From assembly GCF_028372415.1 (NCBI RefSeq), contig NC_092875.1, forward strand, positions 31,390,812 through 31,454,811: 64,000 nucleotides of DNA, in the 5' to 3' direction. Source of the stretch: Notamacropus eugenii (lineage: Eukaryota; Chordata; Mammalia; Diprotodontia; Macropodidae). The stretch's first letter is position 1, and each line of letters starts with the position of its first letter. Positions 30,966-41,314 of this stretch are shown here, piece by piece. The translations under genes and the position numbers were made by a program. Below the pieces are notes generated by a model that was not told where the DNA came from, searched no databases, and saw only the letters and a list, made by a program, of their open reading frames with translations.

Positions 30966-31445
30966 ATAATAACATTAACACCAGATGTATTTCAGAGTCC
31001 CAATAGAGATGGAAGGAGAGTTATTTTGACTAGTTATGGTCTCAGCTCAGAGTCCTTGGCATATTAAATAAAACATATTCTTTATTTAATATTTTGTCAG
31101 CCTGAATGCTTGCACAGGAGTTGAGAGTCCATGTAATTTTGGAGGAAGATCTGGATATGAGTTAGACTTTGATCTTCGCATGGAAAATGATGGGTGGGGA
31201 TACTGATTGTTATTGTACTACTATTTCAAACTAACAAAGAAATCAAAACCCTCCAAGATTTAACTAACCATTTGTGAGCCTAGAGTTGTAGTACTGGGCC
31301 ACAGGTAGACAGATATACATAACAGCTGAAAAAATGTACAATTCCAAAATACTCTCTGTATCCTTTTGCCATTTCATCATTGCAATAGTTCTGGAAAGGA
31401 AAGAAATTAAGTATGATTATCTTCATTCTACAAATGGATTAGGTG
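30966..31445. other. Unplaced AT-rich stretch
   Basis: No repeat family or gene recognised. Confidence 0.5.
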
Positions 31446-31447
31446 AT

Positions 31448-31860
31448 ATCTTGAACAGAGCACTGGATTTGGAGTCAGGAAAATCAGGGTTCAAAAGTGA
31501 CTTCAGATACTTATTGTAGAACTGTGGCCAGATCATTTAACCAATGCCTGCCTCCGTTTCCTCAGCTGTCAAAGGAGGATTAGAATAACACCTACTTCCC
31601 AGTGTTTCTGTAAGGATCGCATGGGATCAGATTTGTACAGCACATAATAGAAACTTAATAATCATTCCAAATGAGGCTCAAAGAAACTATATTTTAAGAA
31701 GATTTAATTCATTTAACAAAAATGAAATAATTTATACAATAAAATAAATTTATTTCCAATAGCACCCTAGTGTTTACGAAGCTTTTGATGAAATGAGATA
31801 ATATTTGTAAAGCTCTTATAGCACAGTATCGGGTTAAAATAGGTGCTTAATAAATGCGTA
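31448..31860 (+). mobile_element. MIR-type SINE plus a second MIR tail
   Basis: 31448-31672: AGCACTGGATTTGGAGTCAG, AGATCATTTAACCAATGCCT, CGTTTCCTCAGCTGTC, CACCTACTTCCCAGTGTTTC, AACTTAATAATCATTCC. 31790-31855 is another tail (GATAATATTTGTAAAGCTCT, AATAGGTGCTTAATAAATG). Confidence 0.82.
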
Positions 31861-31954
31861 TTCCCTCTCCTCCTTCCCATCTGTTCCTTAACAACTTGCA
31901 AGGGAGGTAGTTTGAGTATTATGTGCATTTTACAGGAGAGGAAATTGAGGCTTA

Positions 31955-32425
31955 GGTGAAATGACTCCATCTGCTTTTCCTCCAGCTCCCTCTCATACCT
32001 GGAATGTTCTCCCTTCTCATCTCTACCTCTTGGAGTCTCTTGTTTCCTTCAAGATTCAACTTAAGCACAACTGTCTACATATAGTTTTTCCTGATCCCCA
32101 CCCTGAACTATGTGTGCCTTCTTTTCCTACACTACCTTTTCTTGGTCCTTATATTTTTTTATTTTGAAGCAATTGGCACCAAAAAACTGACCCAAGGTGT
32201 CTGAGGCCAGATTTGAACTCAGGTCTTCTAAACTCTGGGGCTGGCACTCTATCCACTGTACCTACTTGCCTCTTTGTCCTTATTTTTATGTACTAATACA
32301 TATATGTAAATGTTGTCTTCTACCTTAAGGGCAGGAACTGTTTCATATCTGTCTTTGTGTCCACAGCACTTAGTATGGGGTCTGGCATACAGTAGGTACT
32401 CAATAAATGCTTGTTGAATAATTGT
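31955..32425 (+). mobile_element. L2 LINE 3' end split by a SINE
   Basis: CTCTCATACCTGGAATGTTC, TTTTTCCTGATCCCCACCCT up to about 32157. It resumes after the SINE with TACCTTAAGGGCAGGAACTG, GTCTGGCATACAGTAGGTAC and TCAATAAATGCTTGTTGAAT. Confidence 0.88.
32158..32275 (-). mobile_element. SINE nested in L2
   Basis: GTCTGAGGCCAGATTTGAAC, TCAGGTCTTCTAAACTC, CACTCTATCCACTGTACC. Flanked by GTCCTTATATTTTTT (left) and GTCCTTATTTTTATG (right), a plausible diverged TSD. Confidence 0.8.
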
Positions 32426-32559
32426 CTAAGTTATTTGCCCAAGATCATACAGGTAGGATTAACACAATAGGACTACTCACTCCAGTTCTACTCCCTTTCC
32501 TCTTGAAAAGAATAGCTGGTGTCTGGTCCCATCTTTAGCATTAATGATAATTCCAAAGA

Positions 32560-33365
32560 GAAGAATTAACTGGAGTTGTGGGAAGATGGACACACCAGTG
32601 CATTGTTGGTAGATTTGTGGATCAATACAAGCATTTTGGAAAGCCATTTGGAACTAGTCAAAATAAAGTGAACCAGTGATTCTATTATTAGGCTTATACC
32701 TTAAGGAGGTCATTGAAATGAAGAAAGTCTAAGCTATATCAAATGATTTACAGCACCTTTTTTTGTGATAGCAAAAAAAAAAAAAAAAAAAAGGAAACAC
32801 AATAAATGTCCATTGGTTGGGGAATGGTTAAACAAATTGCAGTAAATGAATGGAATGGAATGTTATTCTGCTGTAAGGAACCATGAATTTGATAAATATA
32901 AAGATATAGAAATTTGATAAATAAATATAGAGAATAAATGCACATAAATAAATACAGAGAAATTGGTAAATATAGAGATCTACATGAACTGATACAGAGT
33001 GAAATGAACAGAATCAAGAAAATGATGTACATGGCAATTACCACAATGCAAATGGAAGGAGTGACCCCACACACAAAAAAGAAATACAACAAAATTAACA
33101 AAATTATAAAAATTAAGTGTGACTCAAGGTGTATAAAAGAATACCCTCAATTCCTCTCTTTGTGGAGGTGGGAGGTCCACAAGTATACATTGCACATTTT
33201 TAGACTTTTTCAACATGTTAATTAATTGGGCTGATTTTTTTTCTCTTCCTTTTCCTGTCTATAAAATACACTATTAGTTATAGGGGATGGTGCTCTCAGA
33301 GAGGGCAGAGGACTGAAAGTGGAGGAAATTATGGTGATATGAAAAAAATTAAATAAAAACTTATT
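32560..33365 (+). mobile_element. L1 3' region
   Basis: CAGTGCATTGTTGGTAGATT, AGCATTTTGGAAAGCCATTT, an A-run at 32775-32793, ATGTCCATTGGTTGGGGAAT, GTTATTCTGCTGTAAGGAAC, ACATGAACTGATACAGAGTG, and 3' UTR sequence to an A-rich end at about 33365. Frame-broken. Confidence 0.86.
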
Positions 33366-33414
33366 TTTTTACAAAAGGGATTGGCCAGGGGAAATACTTC
33401 ATGTTGTAATTCCC

Positions 33415-33670
33415 CAGTTTCCTTTAGCTATCATAAGATCCAGGACTGAAGGAAACTTGCACAACCCTCTAATTTTACTCAAGAAGGCACTGAGGCTTAG
33501 CCACATCAAATGACTTAAAGAGGCAAGTGTGGAATAAGGGAAAAAGATAGTGATTAAGAATTAGAGGATCTGGCTACAAATCTCACTTCTATCCCTGGTC
33601 ACCTGTGTGAACTTGAATAAGCCATTGAACTTCTCTTGAACAAAGGAGGGGCTTCTGAGGTCCCTTGTCA
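33415..33670. mobile_element. Two opposed CORE-SINE fragments
   Basis: 33415-33515 minus (TCATAAGATCCAGGACTGAA, GGCACTGAGGCTTAGCC). 33545-33670 plus (GTGTGAACTTGAATAAGCCA, GAGGTCCCTTGTCACCC). Confidence 0.7.
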
Positions 33671-33697
33671 CCCAGGTAGTGTTAGCAGTGTTAGGTG

Positions 33698-33935
33698 ATG
33701 CCATAGTGGATCAAGTACTGGGTCTGGAGTTAGAAAGACCCATGTCTATCTTACTTCAGACACTTATTAGCTATGTGAGCCTGGGCAAATCATTTCACCT
33801 TGTTTAACCTCATTTCTTCATCTATAAAATGATTTGGAGAAATAAATGGCAAACCACTACAGCATCTCTGTCAAGAAAACTTCATATGACGTCATGAACA
33901 GTCAGACACGACTGAAATCAATGAACATGAACAGC
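33698..33935 (+). mobile_element. RTE-tailed SINE
   Basis: Head ATAGTGGATCAAGTACTGGG, core GAGCCTGGGCAAATCATTTC, RTE 5'-like TTTGGAGAAATAAATGGCAA...TCTGTCAAGAAAACTTCA, RTE 3'-like GTCATGAACAGTCAGACACG and ACTGAAATCAATGAACATG. Confidence 0.92.
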
Positions 33936-34014
33936 ATGACTTGAAAGTTCCCCAGGTAGTAGGTAGTAGAGGTTGAAGAAATACTCAGAAACCAGATCCA
34001 TTGAGTACTTCCCA

Positions 34015-34635
34015 TGGGTGTTGCCCATTCATCTTTCAAGGCCAAAGTCAAGGACCACCTCCTCCATGAAACCTTTCAGGATTTCGGTCCATATCTCTCA
34101 TCTTAAATGACTGTAACTCTCTTTAATAATTCCTTATATATGGGCTTGCAGTGTGTGCCAGGAATTTCTGCCATTAGCCTTGTCTCCTTCAAGAGACCAG
34201 AAGTTTCTGAGGGACAGGAACCTGGTCTCTTCCTGATTCCTGCACTCTTGAGGGTAGCTAGGTGGTACAGTGGATAGAGCACCAGTGCAGGAGTCAAGAG
34301 GACCTGAGTTCAAATCTCATCTCAGACACTTGACACTCACTAGCTGTGTGACTTTGGACAAGTCACTTAACCCCAAAGGCCTCATCCTGGGTCTTCTCCA
34401 GTTATCCTGATGAATATCTGGTCCCTGGATTCAGATGGCTCTGGAGGAGAAGTGAGGCTGGTGACCTGCACAGCCCTCCCTCACTCAAAACAAAGTCAAG
34501 TGCAAGTCATGTCACCATTTCTCTGATGGTATGGTCTTCTTTGGCAACAAAGAACGAACACACATGTTGCTCTCAAAGAATGTAGTGAAGGGATTTGTAA
34601 GCTCAGTGCTCAATAAATACTTCATTGATGGATCA
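34015..34635 (+). mobile_element. L2 LINE 3' region hosting a SINE
   Basis: TCTTTCAAGGCCAAAGTCAA, ACCACCTCCTCCATGAAACC, GGGACAGGAACCTGGTCTC up to about 34250. After the SINE it ends TCAGTGCTCAATAAATACTT at about 34600-34630. Confidence 0.78.
34252..34564 (+). mobile_element. Long-tailed tRNA-headed SINE, copy 1
   Basis: Head GGGTAGCTAGGTGGTACAGT, AGCACCAGTGCAGGAGTCAA, core GTGTGACTTTGGACAAGTCA, then a tail of about 170 bp unlike other SINEs here: CTGGATTCAGATGGCTCTGG, CTCACTCAAAACAAAGTCAA, and the end ATGGTCTTCTTTGGCAACAA. Near-identical to the copy at 45945-46281, hence relatively young. The terminal 40 bp resemble the 3' end of the LINE at 6160-7066. Confidence 0.93.
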
Positions 34636-34815
34636 GCATTTAGAACTGGAAGGTGCCATAAAGACCAAATAGTCAGACCCTCTCATTACAAACAAGGTCA
34701 CTGAAGCCCAATGAGGGGAAGTAATTTGACCAAGGTCATGCTGGTCATAAGGTTCAGAGCTGGGATTCAAAGTCACTTCTGCCTATTCTACATCCAGTGC
34801 TCTCTTGGCAATATC
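34636..34815 (-). mobile_element. CORE-SINE, type B
   Basis: CAGCATTTAGAACTGGAAGG, CAAGGTCATGCTGGTCATAA, CTACATCCAGTGCTCTC. Confidence 0.8.
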
Positions 34816-35475
34816 CTAACCACTCTTATGTGTATCACACTGCCTCCACCTACTTTATTACCTCTGCACAGGCTGTAATTTATAGAAAGAGAAAGTATGG
34901 TTCCCAAAAGGACACCAGCCTTGCTCTGGATGGTCAGGCCCAGAGTCCAGAAGACCGATGTTTCTGCCAGAGAACTTGGCATTTTTAAAAATTAAATCCC
35001 AGTGATATTCCAGGGGTTGGATCCTTGAAAATGAATGAAATCTTGCCAACACATTAATTGCTTTGCTGTGAGTAATAAGCAATGGAAAAGGAAGACAATT
35101 CTTTGAGTTTGGATTGGTTTCCTACCTAGCTATTGAGCCAATAAATTAGTCTCTCCAGGGACTTATTTTCCTCCTCCGTAAAATGAGAGAATCAAAATAA
35201 GTGAGTTCTGCAAGGTGTTCTAGAGCGAACTCAGATCAGATCAGGAAAGCCGGTTGTTAAATTTGTGAGATGAGCATTTATACATCTGAAATTAGCAAAT
35301 GTTACAAATTATTTTTTTGATTGTATAGAAAGTAATAATGATAAGGCTTAAATAACTCAGATAAGGCTTAAAAGCATGTCTTGCATACATCACCTCTGGC
35401 CCAAGCCAATTGCTAAACATTTACCAGCACAGCGGGTCTCAAAGACTCCTTTCAGCTATTGAATTCTGTGTTGTT
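34816..35475. other. Mostly unplaced stretch
   Basis: One short SINE fragment at 35140-35230 (GGGACTTATTTTCCTCCTCC). The rest is AT-rich and unplaced. A near-repeat AATAACTCAGATAAGGCTTA occurs around 35345-35370. Confidence 0.5.
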
Positions 35476-35477
35476 GT

Positions 35478-35645
35478 TGTTTTTTATTTAAATAAACACT
35501 TTATTGATATACATAAGTATATGTATTTCCGATATCACTATTACTTTCAAAGACCTCATTCCTACCCAACCTGCTCCAGCAGAACCCTCACTTATAACAA
35601 AGTAGTAAAATTAAGGAAAACAAATCATCCCATTCCCATCTAGTA
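35478..35645. other. Possible LINE-derived fragment
   Basis: TTAAATAAACACTTTATTGA...CACTTATAACAAAGTAGTAA looks like the complement of an A-rich LINE 3' terminus, but the family was not identified. Confidence 0.35.
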
Positions 35646-35654
35646 TTCTCTAAA

Positions 35655-35835
35655 CTCTAAGCTCTAAGCCCTCCCAGCTCAGACATTTCCTGTTCTAAAT
35701 GCCCCTCCCAGATCAGACATGTTTTAAGGATTCCCCCCACCCCAGTTCTGACATTCCTTGCTTCAAGGACCCTCCCAGCTCTGACATTCCCTATTCTAAG
35801 GTTTGACTTTCTCCATTCTAAGCTTCCTACTAGCT
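35655..35835 (+). repeat. Tandem expansion of a type B SINE segment
   Basis: Five units around CCCTCCCAGCTCAGACATTTC, CCTCCCAGATCAGACATG, CCCCAGTTCTGACATTCC, CCTCCCAGCTCTGACATTCC, then a decayed unit. It is the opposite-strand counterpart of the array at 7765-8060. Confidence 0.88.
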
Positions 35836-35839
35836 CTGA

Positions 35840-36888
35840 AAGGTCATGAATTTGTGGCTTTACTTTCTTCTAAAACATCTTTGAAAGAGGAATGTATCAT
35901 AAAGCCAACTTCTCAAGCTGGTTCCCAGTCAGACCACCTGTTCCTTCCTTTTCCTGGTGGGGGATTTGCTCAGATGTTATCTGTGCTTTTTCTTTCGAAC
36001 ATTGCTGCACTACAGCTGAGAGGCTGGAGAAAGATGGGACATGAAGGAGCCATGGGGAAAAGGCACCCAGATGGCTGATCCAGCTGTACCTCATTGGGGT
36101 TTTTCTTTTGCAGTCATTATTTTTTTTAAAGACCTGACAGCCCAGAAACATTGAAGAAGTCCTAAATTTACCCTGAGATGGAAGGCTTCAATAATTCATC
36201 CCCAATCAACTTTCCTGAAAAGGCCGAAATTCCTCGGAGGAGCCCTGGTGAGGCTGGGAATGTGCAAACCTCAGGGCCCCTATTCCTCCTGATGAAATCA
36301 CCAGAACCAGCTTGTGGAACAGAGCCACTTTATTGTGGAGGCCAGAAATTCTGAACGTTTATTTTATAATTGTTATGATTATTACCACCCTAATTTATTT
36401 CCCCCACTTAAAAATGTTTCTGGGGATTGTAATTCATTTGGGTCCAACCTCAGTAAACCTAGGGGCCTTGGCTTGTTTGGAAAGAGAGGGATCAGCCAGG
36501 TGTAGAGGCTCAGGTTTCCTGTAAGCATCAGGGGAGCCCCACCCCTCCTCCACTGAGAAGGGAGTGAACTACAGTGTAAGTATTATATCAATATTTTTAT
36601 AATGCAGAGGCTACGGTTACTTTTGTCATTTCCTCAGCAGTCATAGCTGGAAATGAATCCACATAGACACAGATAAACAGACAGACAGGCACACACACAC
36701 ATATTAAAGTCATGTTCCATTGAGGGGAGGAGAAACCACCTTAATGTGAAATTAATTATGAGAAATTCAATGTATATAGCAGGAAATTGAGCATTTAGCC
36801 TCTTACCTCTGTGGGTATGTGTATGTATAATCATAGGTGTCTAATAAAAATGTCCCAGTTGTATCCCACAGTGCTATTTCTGTATACA
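35840..36888. other. Single-copy stretch
   Basis: No repeat placed except a short (AC)n at 36690-36701. Overlapping open frames at 35803-36151 and 36312-36524 carry no recognisable domain. 36080-36300 is G+C-balanced and looks unique, a candidate non-coding element only. Confidence 0.45.
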
Positions 36889-37370
36889 ATGATTTCATAT
36901 GAAACAAATCAGAAATTCTACATAAGGTCAGTCAGCCAGTCAAGTCAATAAACAAGCATTAAATACCTACTGTGTGCCAGGAACTGTGCGAAACACTGTA
37001 TGAATTATTTCATAAGAAACAAATCAGAAATTCTATTTAAGGTCAGTCAGTCAGCCAATAAACGTATCAAATGCCTACTGGGTACCAGAAACTGTGCTAA
37101 AGACTGTGCAATTTCGTATGCAACAAATCAGAAATTTTATATGCAGTGAGTCAACCTGTCATCTATTGTGTCATTAAGCACCTACTGTGTTCCAGGAACT
37201 ATGCTGAACACTGGATGCAATGATTTCATATGAAACAAATCAACCAGTCAATAAACCTGTGCTAAGCACCTACTGTGAGCCAGGCCCTGTGCTAAGGATT
37301 GATTTCACCTTTGCAGCAACTCTCAAATGCACCTCCTCAATGATTTTATATGAAGTTGGCCATAAATTCT
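36889..37370. repeat. Minisatellite of about 110 bp, four units and a partial fifth
   Basis: Unit starts at about 36891, 37007, 37111, 37221 and 37341 (partial), spaced 116, 104, 110 and 120 bp. Each has two parts: ATTTCATATGAAACAAATCA plus GAAATTCT, and a LINE-like part CAATAAAC...CTACTGTGTGCCAGGAACTG TGCTAA. The second part is the L3-type motif also seen singly at 37965 and 43255. Confidence 0.92.
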
Positions 37371-37494
37371 TATACCAGCCTGGAATAGATCTCTGAATTG
37401 GAGTAACCAGAGCTTGAGGACATGTAGGGACCATGTAGAGGTCTCATCTAATCAGTTTTTTGGACAGAGGATGACATTAAGGCACAGAAAGTTC

Positions 37495-37885
37495 ATAGGG
37501 TCATAGAATTTAGAGCTGGAAGGGGCATGAAAGATCAGCTAGTCCCAGGACCATCATTTGCTTAGGCAAGGTATTTTTTTTTCCTCTGGTTCTCAGCTTC
37601 CTCATCTGTAAAATAAGGGAAACAGACTGGATGACCTCTACAATATCTGCTTGCTTTAATACTAAATTAATATGAAAGAGGATTTAGGGGCACAAAGAAA
37701 TGCATGGGATTATAGGCTGTAGAACTGTAAGGGATCTGAGAAATCAGCTAATCCCTCACAGTCCTCATTTTACAAACGAGGAAAGTGACACGCAGGGAAA
37801 TGGCTTCATCAAGGTCCTATAGTTCATAAGCGGCAAGAGTCAGAGTTTGAACCCAGATTTCATGACTCCAAGTCCATACCATGTC
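37495..37885 (-). mobile_element. CORE-SINE fragments
   Basis: 37498-37560 minus (TCATAGAATTTAGAGCTGGA). 37572-37655 plus (CAGCTTCCTCATCTGTAAAA, GACTGGATGACCTCTAC). 37708-37885 minus (TTTTACAAACGAGGAAAGTG, GAGTTTGAACCCAGATTTC). Confidence 0.8.
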
Positions 37886-37954
37886 CACACAATAGAAGTG
37901 TGCTACGTTCATGTGGTGGGAGTAGGACCAGTTATCTATACAGAGTCAGAAAGT

Positions 37955-38885
37955 CAATAAGCATTTATTAAGTGCTAAGTACTGGGGATAAAAAATAAAA
38001 GCAAAAGACCATCCCTGCCCTCAAGGAGTTTATAATCTAATGAAGGGGGAAACAAGCAAATAAAAATACACAAAGGATTAATAGGAGATAATTAATAGAG
38101 GAAAGGCACTGGAATTAAGAGAGGCTGGGAAAGCTTCCTATAGGAGGAGGAATTTTAGTTGAGACTGAAAGGGAATTGGGGAGATTGGTAGCTGGAGTAG
38201 AAGAAGTAGAGTATTCCAGGCATGAAGGACATACCCAGAGTTGAGAGATGTTGGTGGATTGGTCAGAAGGCCATGTTCCTTGATCAAAGAGGATGTGTAG
38301 GGGAATAAGGTATAAGAAGATGGGAAAGGTGGTAGTGGGGGGGAAGGGGTTGTTTATGAAAGACTTTGAATGCCAAACAAAGCATTTTGTAACTGATCTA
38401 GGAGTCAACAGGGAGTCACTGGAACTCATTGAGTGGGAGAGGTAATATGGTTAGACTTGCCCTTTAGGAAAATTACTGTAGTGGCTGAATGGAGGATGGA
38501 CTGGAATGGGGAAAGACTTGAGGCAGGCAGATCCACCCACAGGCTATGGCAATAATCCAGGTGGGAGGTGATAAGGGCTTGCCCCAGAGTGGAGGCAGTG
38601 TCAGTGGAGGGGCATTTGAGAGTTGCTGCAAAGGGAGAGGCCTTGGCAGCAACTTAGATCTAGGGAGTGAGGGATAGTGAGGAATCCAGGATGACTTCTA
38701 GGTTGCACACAGGATCTAATTCAATAGCATTTGTTAAGGAAAAGGCACTATGCTAGCTGCCGGAGATAATAGGTGTGTGTATAGTACATGAATCCAAGCC
38801 AACTCATGACCCATACTTGTCTATGCAAGGCAAAGACAAACAAATAAACAACTCCCATCCTCCAACAGTTTACATTCTACTGGGG
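37955..38885 (+). mobile_element. L3/CR1-type LINE 3' region
   Basis: Long continuous match to the conserved mammalian CR1-superfamily 3' region: AAGCATTTATTAAGTGCTAA, CTGCCCTCAAGGAGTTTATA, GAGTATTCCAGGCATGAAGG, AATGCCAAACAAAGCATTTT, TTGAGGCAGGCAGATCCACC, GGCAATAATCCAGGTGGGAG, CCAGGATGACTTCTAGGTTG. A second short piece follows at 38722-38885 (TTTACATTCTACTGGGGGC). Assignment to L3 rather than L2 is uncertain. Confidence 0.82.
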
Positions 38886-38892
38886 GCAACTA

Positions 38893-39265
38893 CTGGGGGC
38901 AGAGGAGAAAGAGCACTAGATTTTGAGTCAGAAGACCTTGGCTCTGTTCTTGACAATGCCACTTACTACCTATTTGAACATAGACAAGTCACAGAACATC
39001 TCTGGACCTCAGTTTCCTTATTTGTAAAATGAGGTGGTTGGACTCAGTAGCCACTTAATGTCCCTTCCAACTTGAGTGCCCTCAGCATTATGGAAAATAG
39101 GTTTCTAGCTCTAGAACTAGAAAGAATCTTAGAGGCCAATGAGTCAAATAGATGGGGAAACTGAGACTGTGAGTAAATTAGTCACACAGCTTAGGAAGTA
39201 TCTGAGGCAGCATTCAAGCCCCACTCTTCCTGAATTCCTGACTCCAAGTCTAGCGTTCTAACCCA
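38893..39265. mobile_element. CORE-SINE pair
   Basis: 38893-39090 plus, type B (GAAAGAGCACTAGATTTTGA, CAGTTTCCTTATTTGTAAAA, GTTGGACTCAGTAGCC). 39095-39265 minus (CTAGAACTAGAAAGAATCTT, CTGACTCCAAGTCTAGCG). Confidence 0.82.
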
Positions 39266-39316
39266 TGAAACACAACCAAGTCAAATGGAAAGAAATGCCC
39301 ATTAAGAATGCCCACC

Positions 39317-39318
<2 letters not shown>

Positions 39319-39364
<46 letters not shown>

Positions 39365-40198
39365 ACACACAGAGCACAGAGTGAATTGAATAGGATGGGA
39401 TCATATCTTAAAAAAACGAAATTAAGCGGTGAGAGAGAAATATATTGGGAGGAGAAAGGGAGAAATGGACTGGGGCAAATTATCTCTCATAAAAGAGGCA
39501 AGCAAAAGACTTTTTAGTGAAGGGAAAAAGAGGGGAGGTGAAATAAAAACATGAAATTTACTCTCATCACATTCGACTAAAGGAAGGAATAAAATGCACA
39601 CTCATTTTGGTATGAAAACCTATCTTACAATACAGGAAAGTGGGGGAGAAGGGGATAAGCAGAGTGGGGGGATGATGGAAGGGAGGGCAGTGGGAGGAGG
39701 GAGCACTTTGAAGTCAACACTCTTGGAGAGGGACAGCATCAAAAGAGAGAATAGAAGCAATGGGGGGCAGGATAGGATGGAGGGAATTATAGTTAGTCTT
39801 ACACAACACGACTATTATGGAAGTCATTTGCAAAACTACACAGATATGGCCTATATTGAATTGCTTGCCTTCCCAAAGGGAATGGGTGGGGAGGGAGGGA
39901 TGAAGAGAAGTTGGAACTCAAAATTTTAGGAACAACTCTCGAGTACTGTTCTTGCCACTAGGAAATAAGAAATACAGGTAATGGGACATATAGAAAGTTA
40001 TCTGGCCCTACAGGACAAAAGAGAAGATGGGGACAAGGGAAGGGAGGGATGATAGAAGAGAGGGCAGATTGGTGATAGGGACAATCAGAATGCTCGGTGT
40101 TTTGGGGTGGGGGAGGGGACAAATGGGGAGAAAATTTGGAACCCAAAATTTTTTGAAAATGAATGTTAAAAGTTAAATAAATAAATTAAAAAAAAAAA
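39319..40198 (+). mobile_element. 5'-truncated L1 with TSD and A-tail
   Basis: About 880 bp of L1 3' UTR (CAGGAAAGTGGGGGAGAAGG, TTGGAACTCAAAATTTTAGG, AAGTTATCTGGCCCTACAGG, GGAGAAAATTTGGAACCCAA) ending TAAATAAATAAATT plus 12 A. Flanked by AAGAATGCCCACCCT (39304-39318) and AAGAATGCCCGCCCT (40199-40213), 14 of 15 identical. An AC tract (39319-39370) abuts the left TSD. Among the younger LINE insertions in the window. Confidence 0.92.
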
Positions 40199-40213
40199 AA
40201 GAATGCCCGCCCT

Positions 40214-40490
40214 AGCAAAGAATTGGAAATTGAAGGGATGGTCATCAATTGGGGAATGGCTGAATAAGTTATGGCATATGAATGTGATGGAATATTATTG
40301 AGCTGTGAGAAATGATGAAGGGAATGGTTTCCAAAAATCTCCCATTTTTAGAGGAGGAAATTGAGTTAGAGAGAGGAAAAATGATTTGCCCAAAGTTGCA
40401 CAGGCTACAAGCATCAGAGATAGAGTTTGAAATCAGGTGCTCTGGCTTCAGAGTATGTTTTTGACTGTGCCATAATTCCTTGATGAGTAT
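40214..40490. mobile_element. Older L1 fragment and a SINE
   Basis: 40214-40322 plus L1 (AGCAAAGAATTGGAAATTGA, TCAATTGGGGAATGGCTGAA). 40325-40490 minus CORE-SINE (GAGGAGGAAATTGAGTTAGA, TTGCACAGGCTACAAGC). Confidence 0.82.
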
Positions 40491-40511
40491 AGAATTAGAA
40501 CAAAAGATCGT

Positions 40512-41122
40512 CATTTTTTAAATTCAATTTTTGTTTTATTTTGAGTTCCAAATCTGCTCTTTCATCCCTAGCTTGTGCTCACCACTGAGAAGACAAGAAA
40601 AACAAAAGCTCATTAGAAATATGTATAATTATACTAGACAAATTCTTGCATTGACTATGTTAAGAGAGAGAGAGTGCAAGAAGAAGAAAAACAAGGAGGA
40701 GGAGGAGGAGGAGGAGAAGAAAAAGAAGAAGAAGAAAAAGGAGAAGAAAAAGGAGGGGGAGAGAACAGAAGAAAAGAGAAAGAAATATGTTCCAATCTGC
40801 CCTCCAAATCTATGAGTTCTCTATGTGGAAGTGGGCAACATGTTTCATTATGAGTCCTTCAATATTCCAAAGTCTTTCAGAATTGATTGTCTTTATAATA
40901 CTGTTGTAATTGTATAAACTGTTCTCCTGGTCCTGCTCACTTCACTTTGCATCAGTTCATACAGGTTTTTTTTTCTCCTCAGGTTTCTTGGAAGCCATCC
41001 CCTTCATCATTCCTTACAGCCCAAAAGTATTCCATCACATTCATATGCTATAACTTATTCAGTCATTCCCCAATTGATGAACATTCCTTCAATTTTCAAT
41101 TCTTTGCTAAGGTGGACATTCT
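40512..41122 (-). mobile_element. L1 3' region with AG-rich tract
   Basis: TTTATTTTGAGTTCCAAATC, an AG-rich tract at 40664-40786 (GGAGGAGGAGGAGGAG and AAGAAGAAGAAAAAGG), TGTTCTCCTGGTCCTGCTCA, TTTGCATCAGTTCATACAGG, AGTATTCCATCACATTCATA, ATTCCCCAATTGATGAACAT. Same layout as 29790-30705. Confidence 0.87.
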
Positions 41123-41312
41123 TAATGGACTCCATGGGTGGATTTGGAGTAAACATGGCTGGTATGAGTGCTTCTTCAAACGGAGGTTCAGGGGATAACG
41201 TCACCAACATCAGAGAAGATAGTAGAGATAGAGGAATTGCTAACATGAGAAGACTGCTGGGGTGGTGGATGAGGAATAGTCTGGAAACTTAAGAGCAAAT
41301 GATAATGTTCTC
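41123..41312. other. Short single-copy stretch
   Basis: An open frame at 41074-41292 spans the L1 end and this stretch. No domain recognised. Confidence 0.4.
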
Positions 41313-41314
41313 CC

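Noticed and set aside
33950..33975. let-7-like string CCAGGTAGTAGGTAGTAGAGG
   Set aside because: Does not contain the let-7 seed arrangement and no matching star arm was seen downstream.
36889..37370. Regularly spaced repeats resembling a CRISPR array
   Set aside because: Units are about 110 bp and contiguous, with no spacers, in an animal genome full of SINEs. It is a minisatellite.
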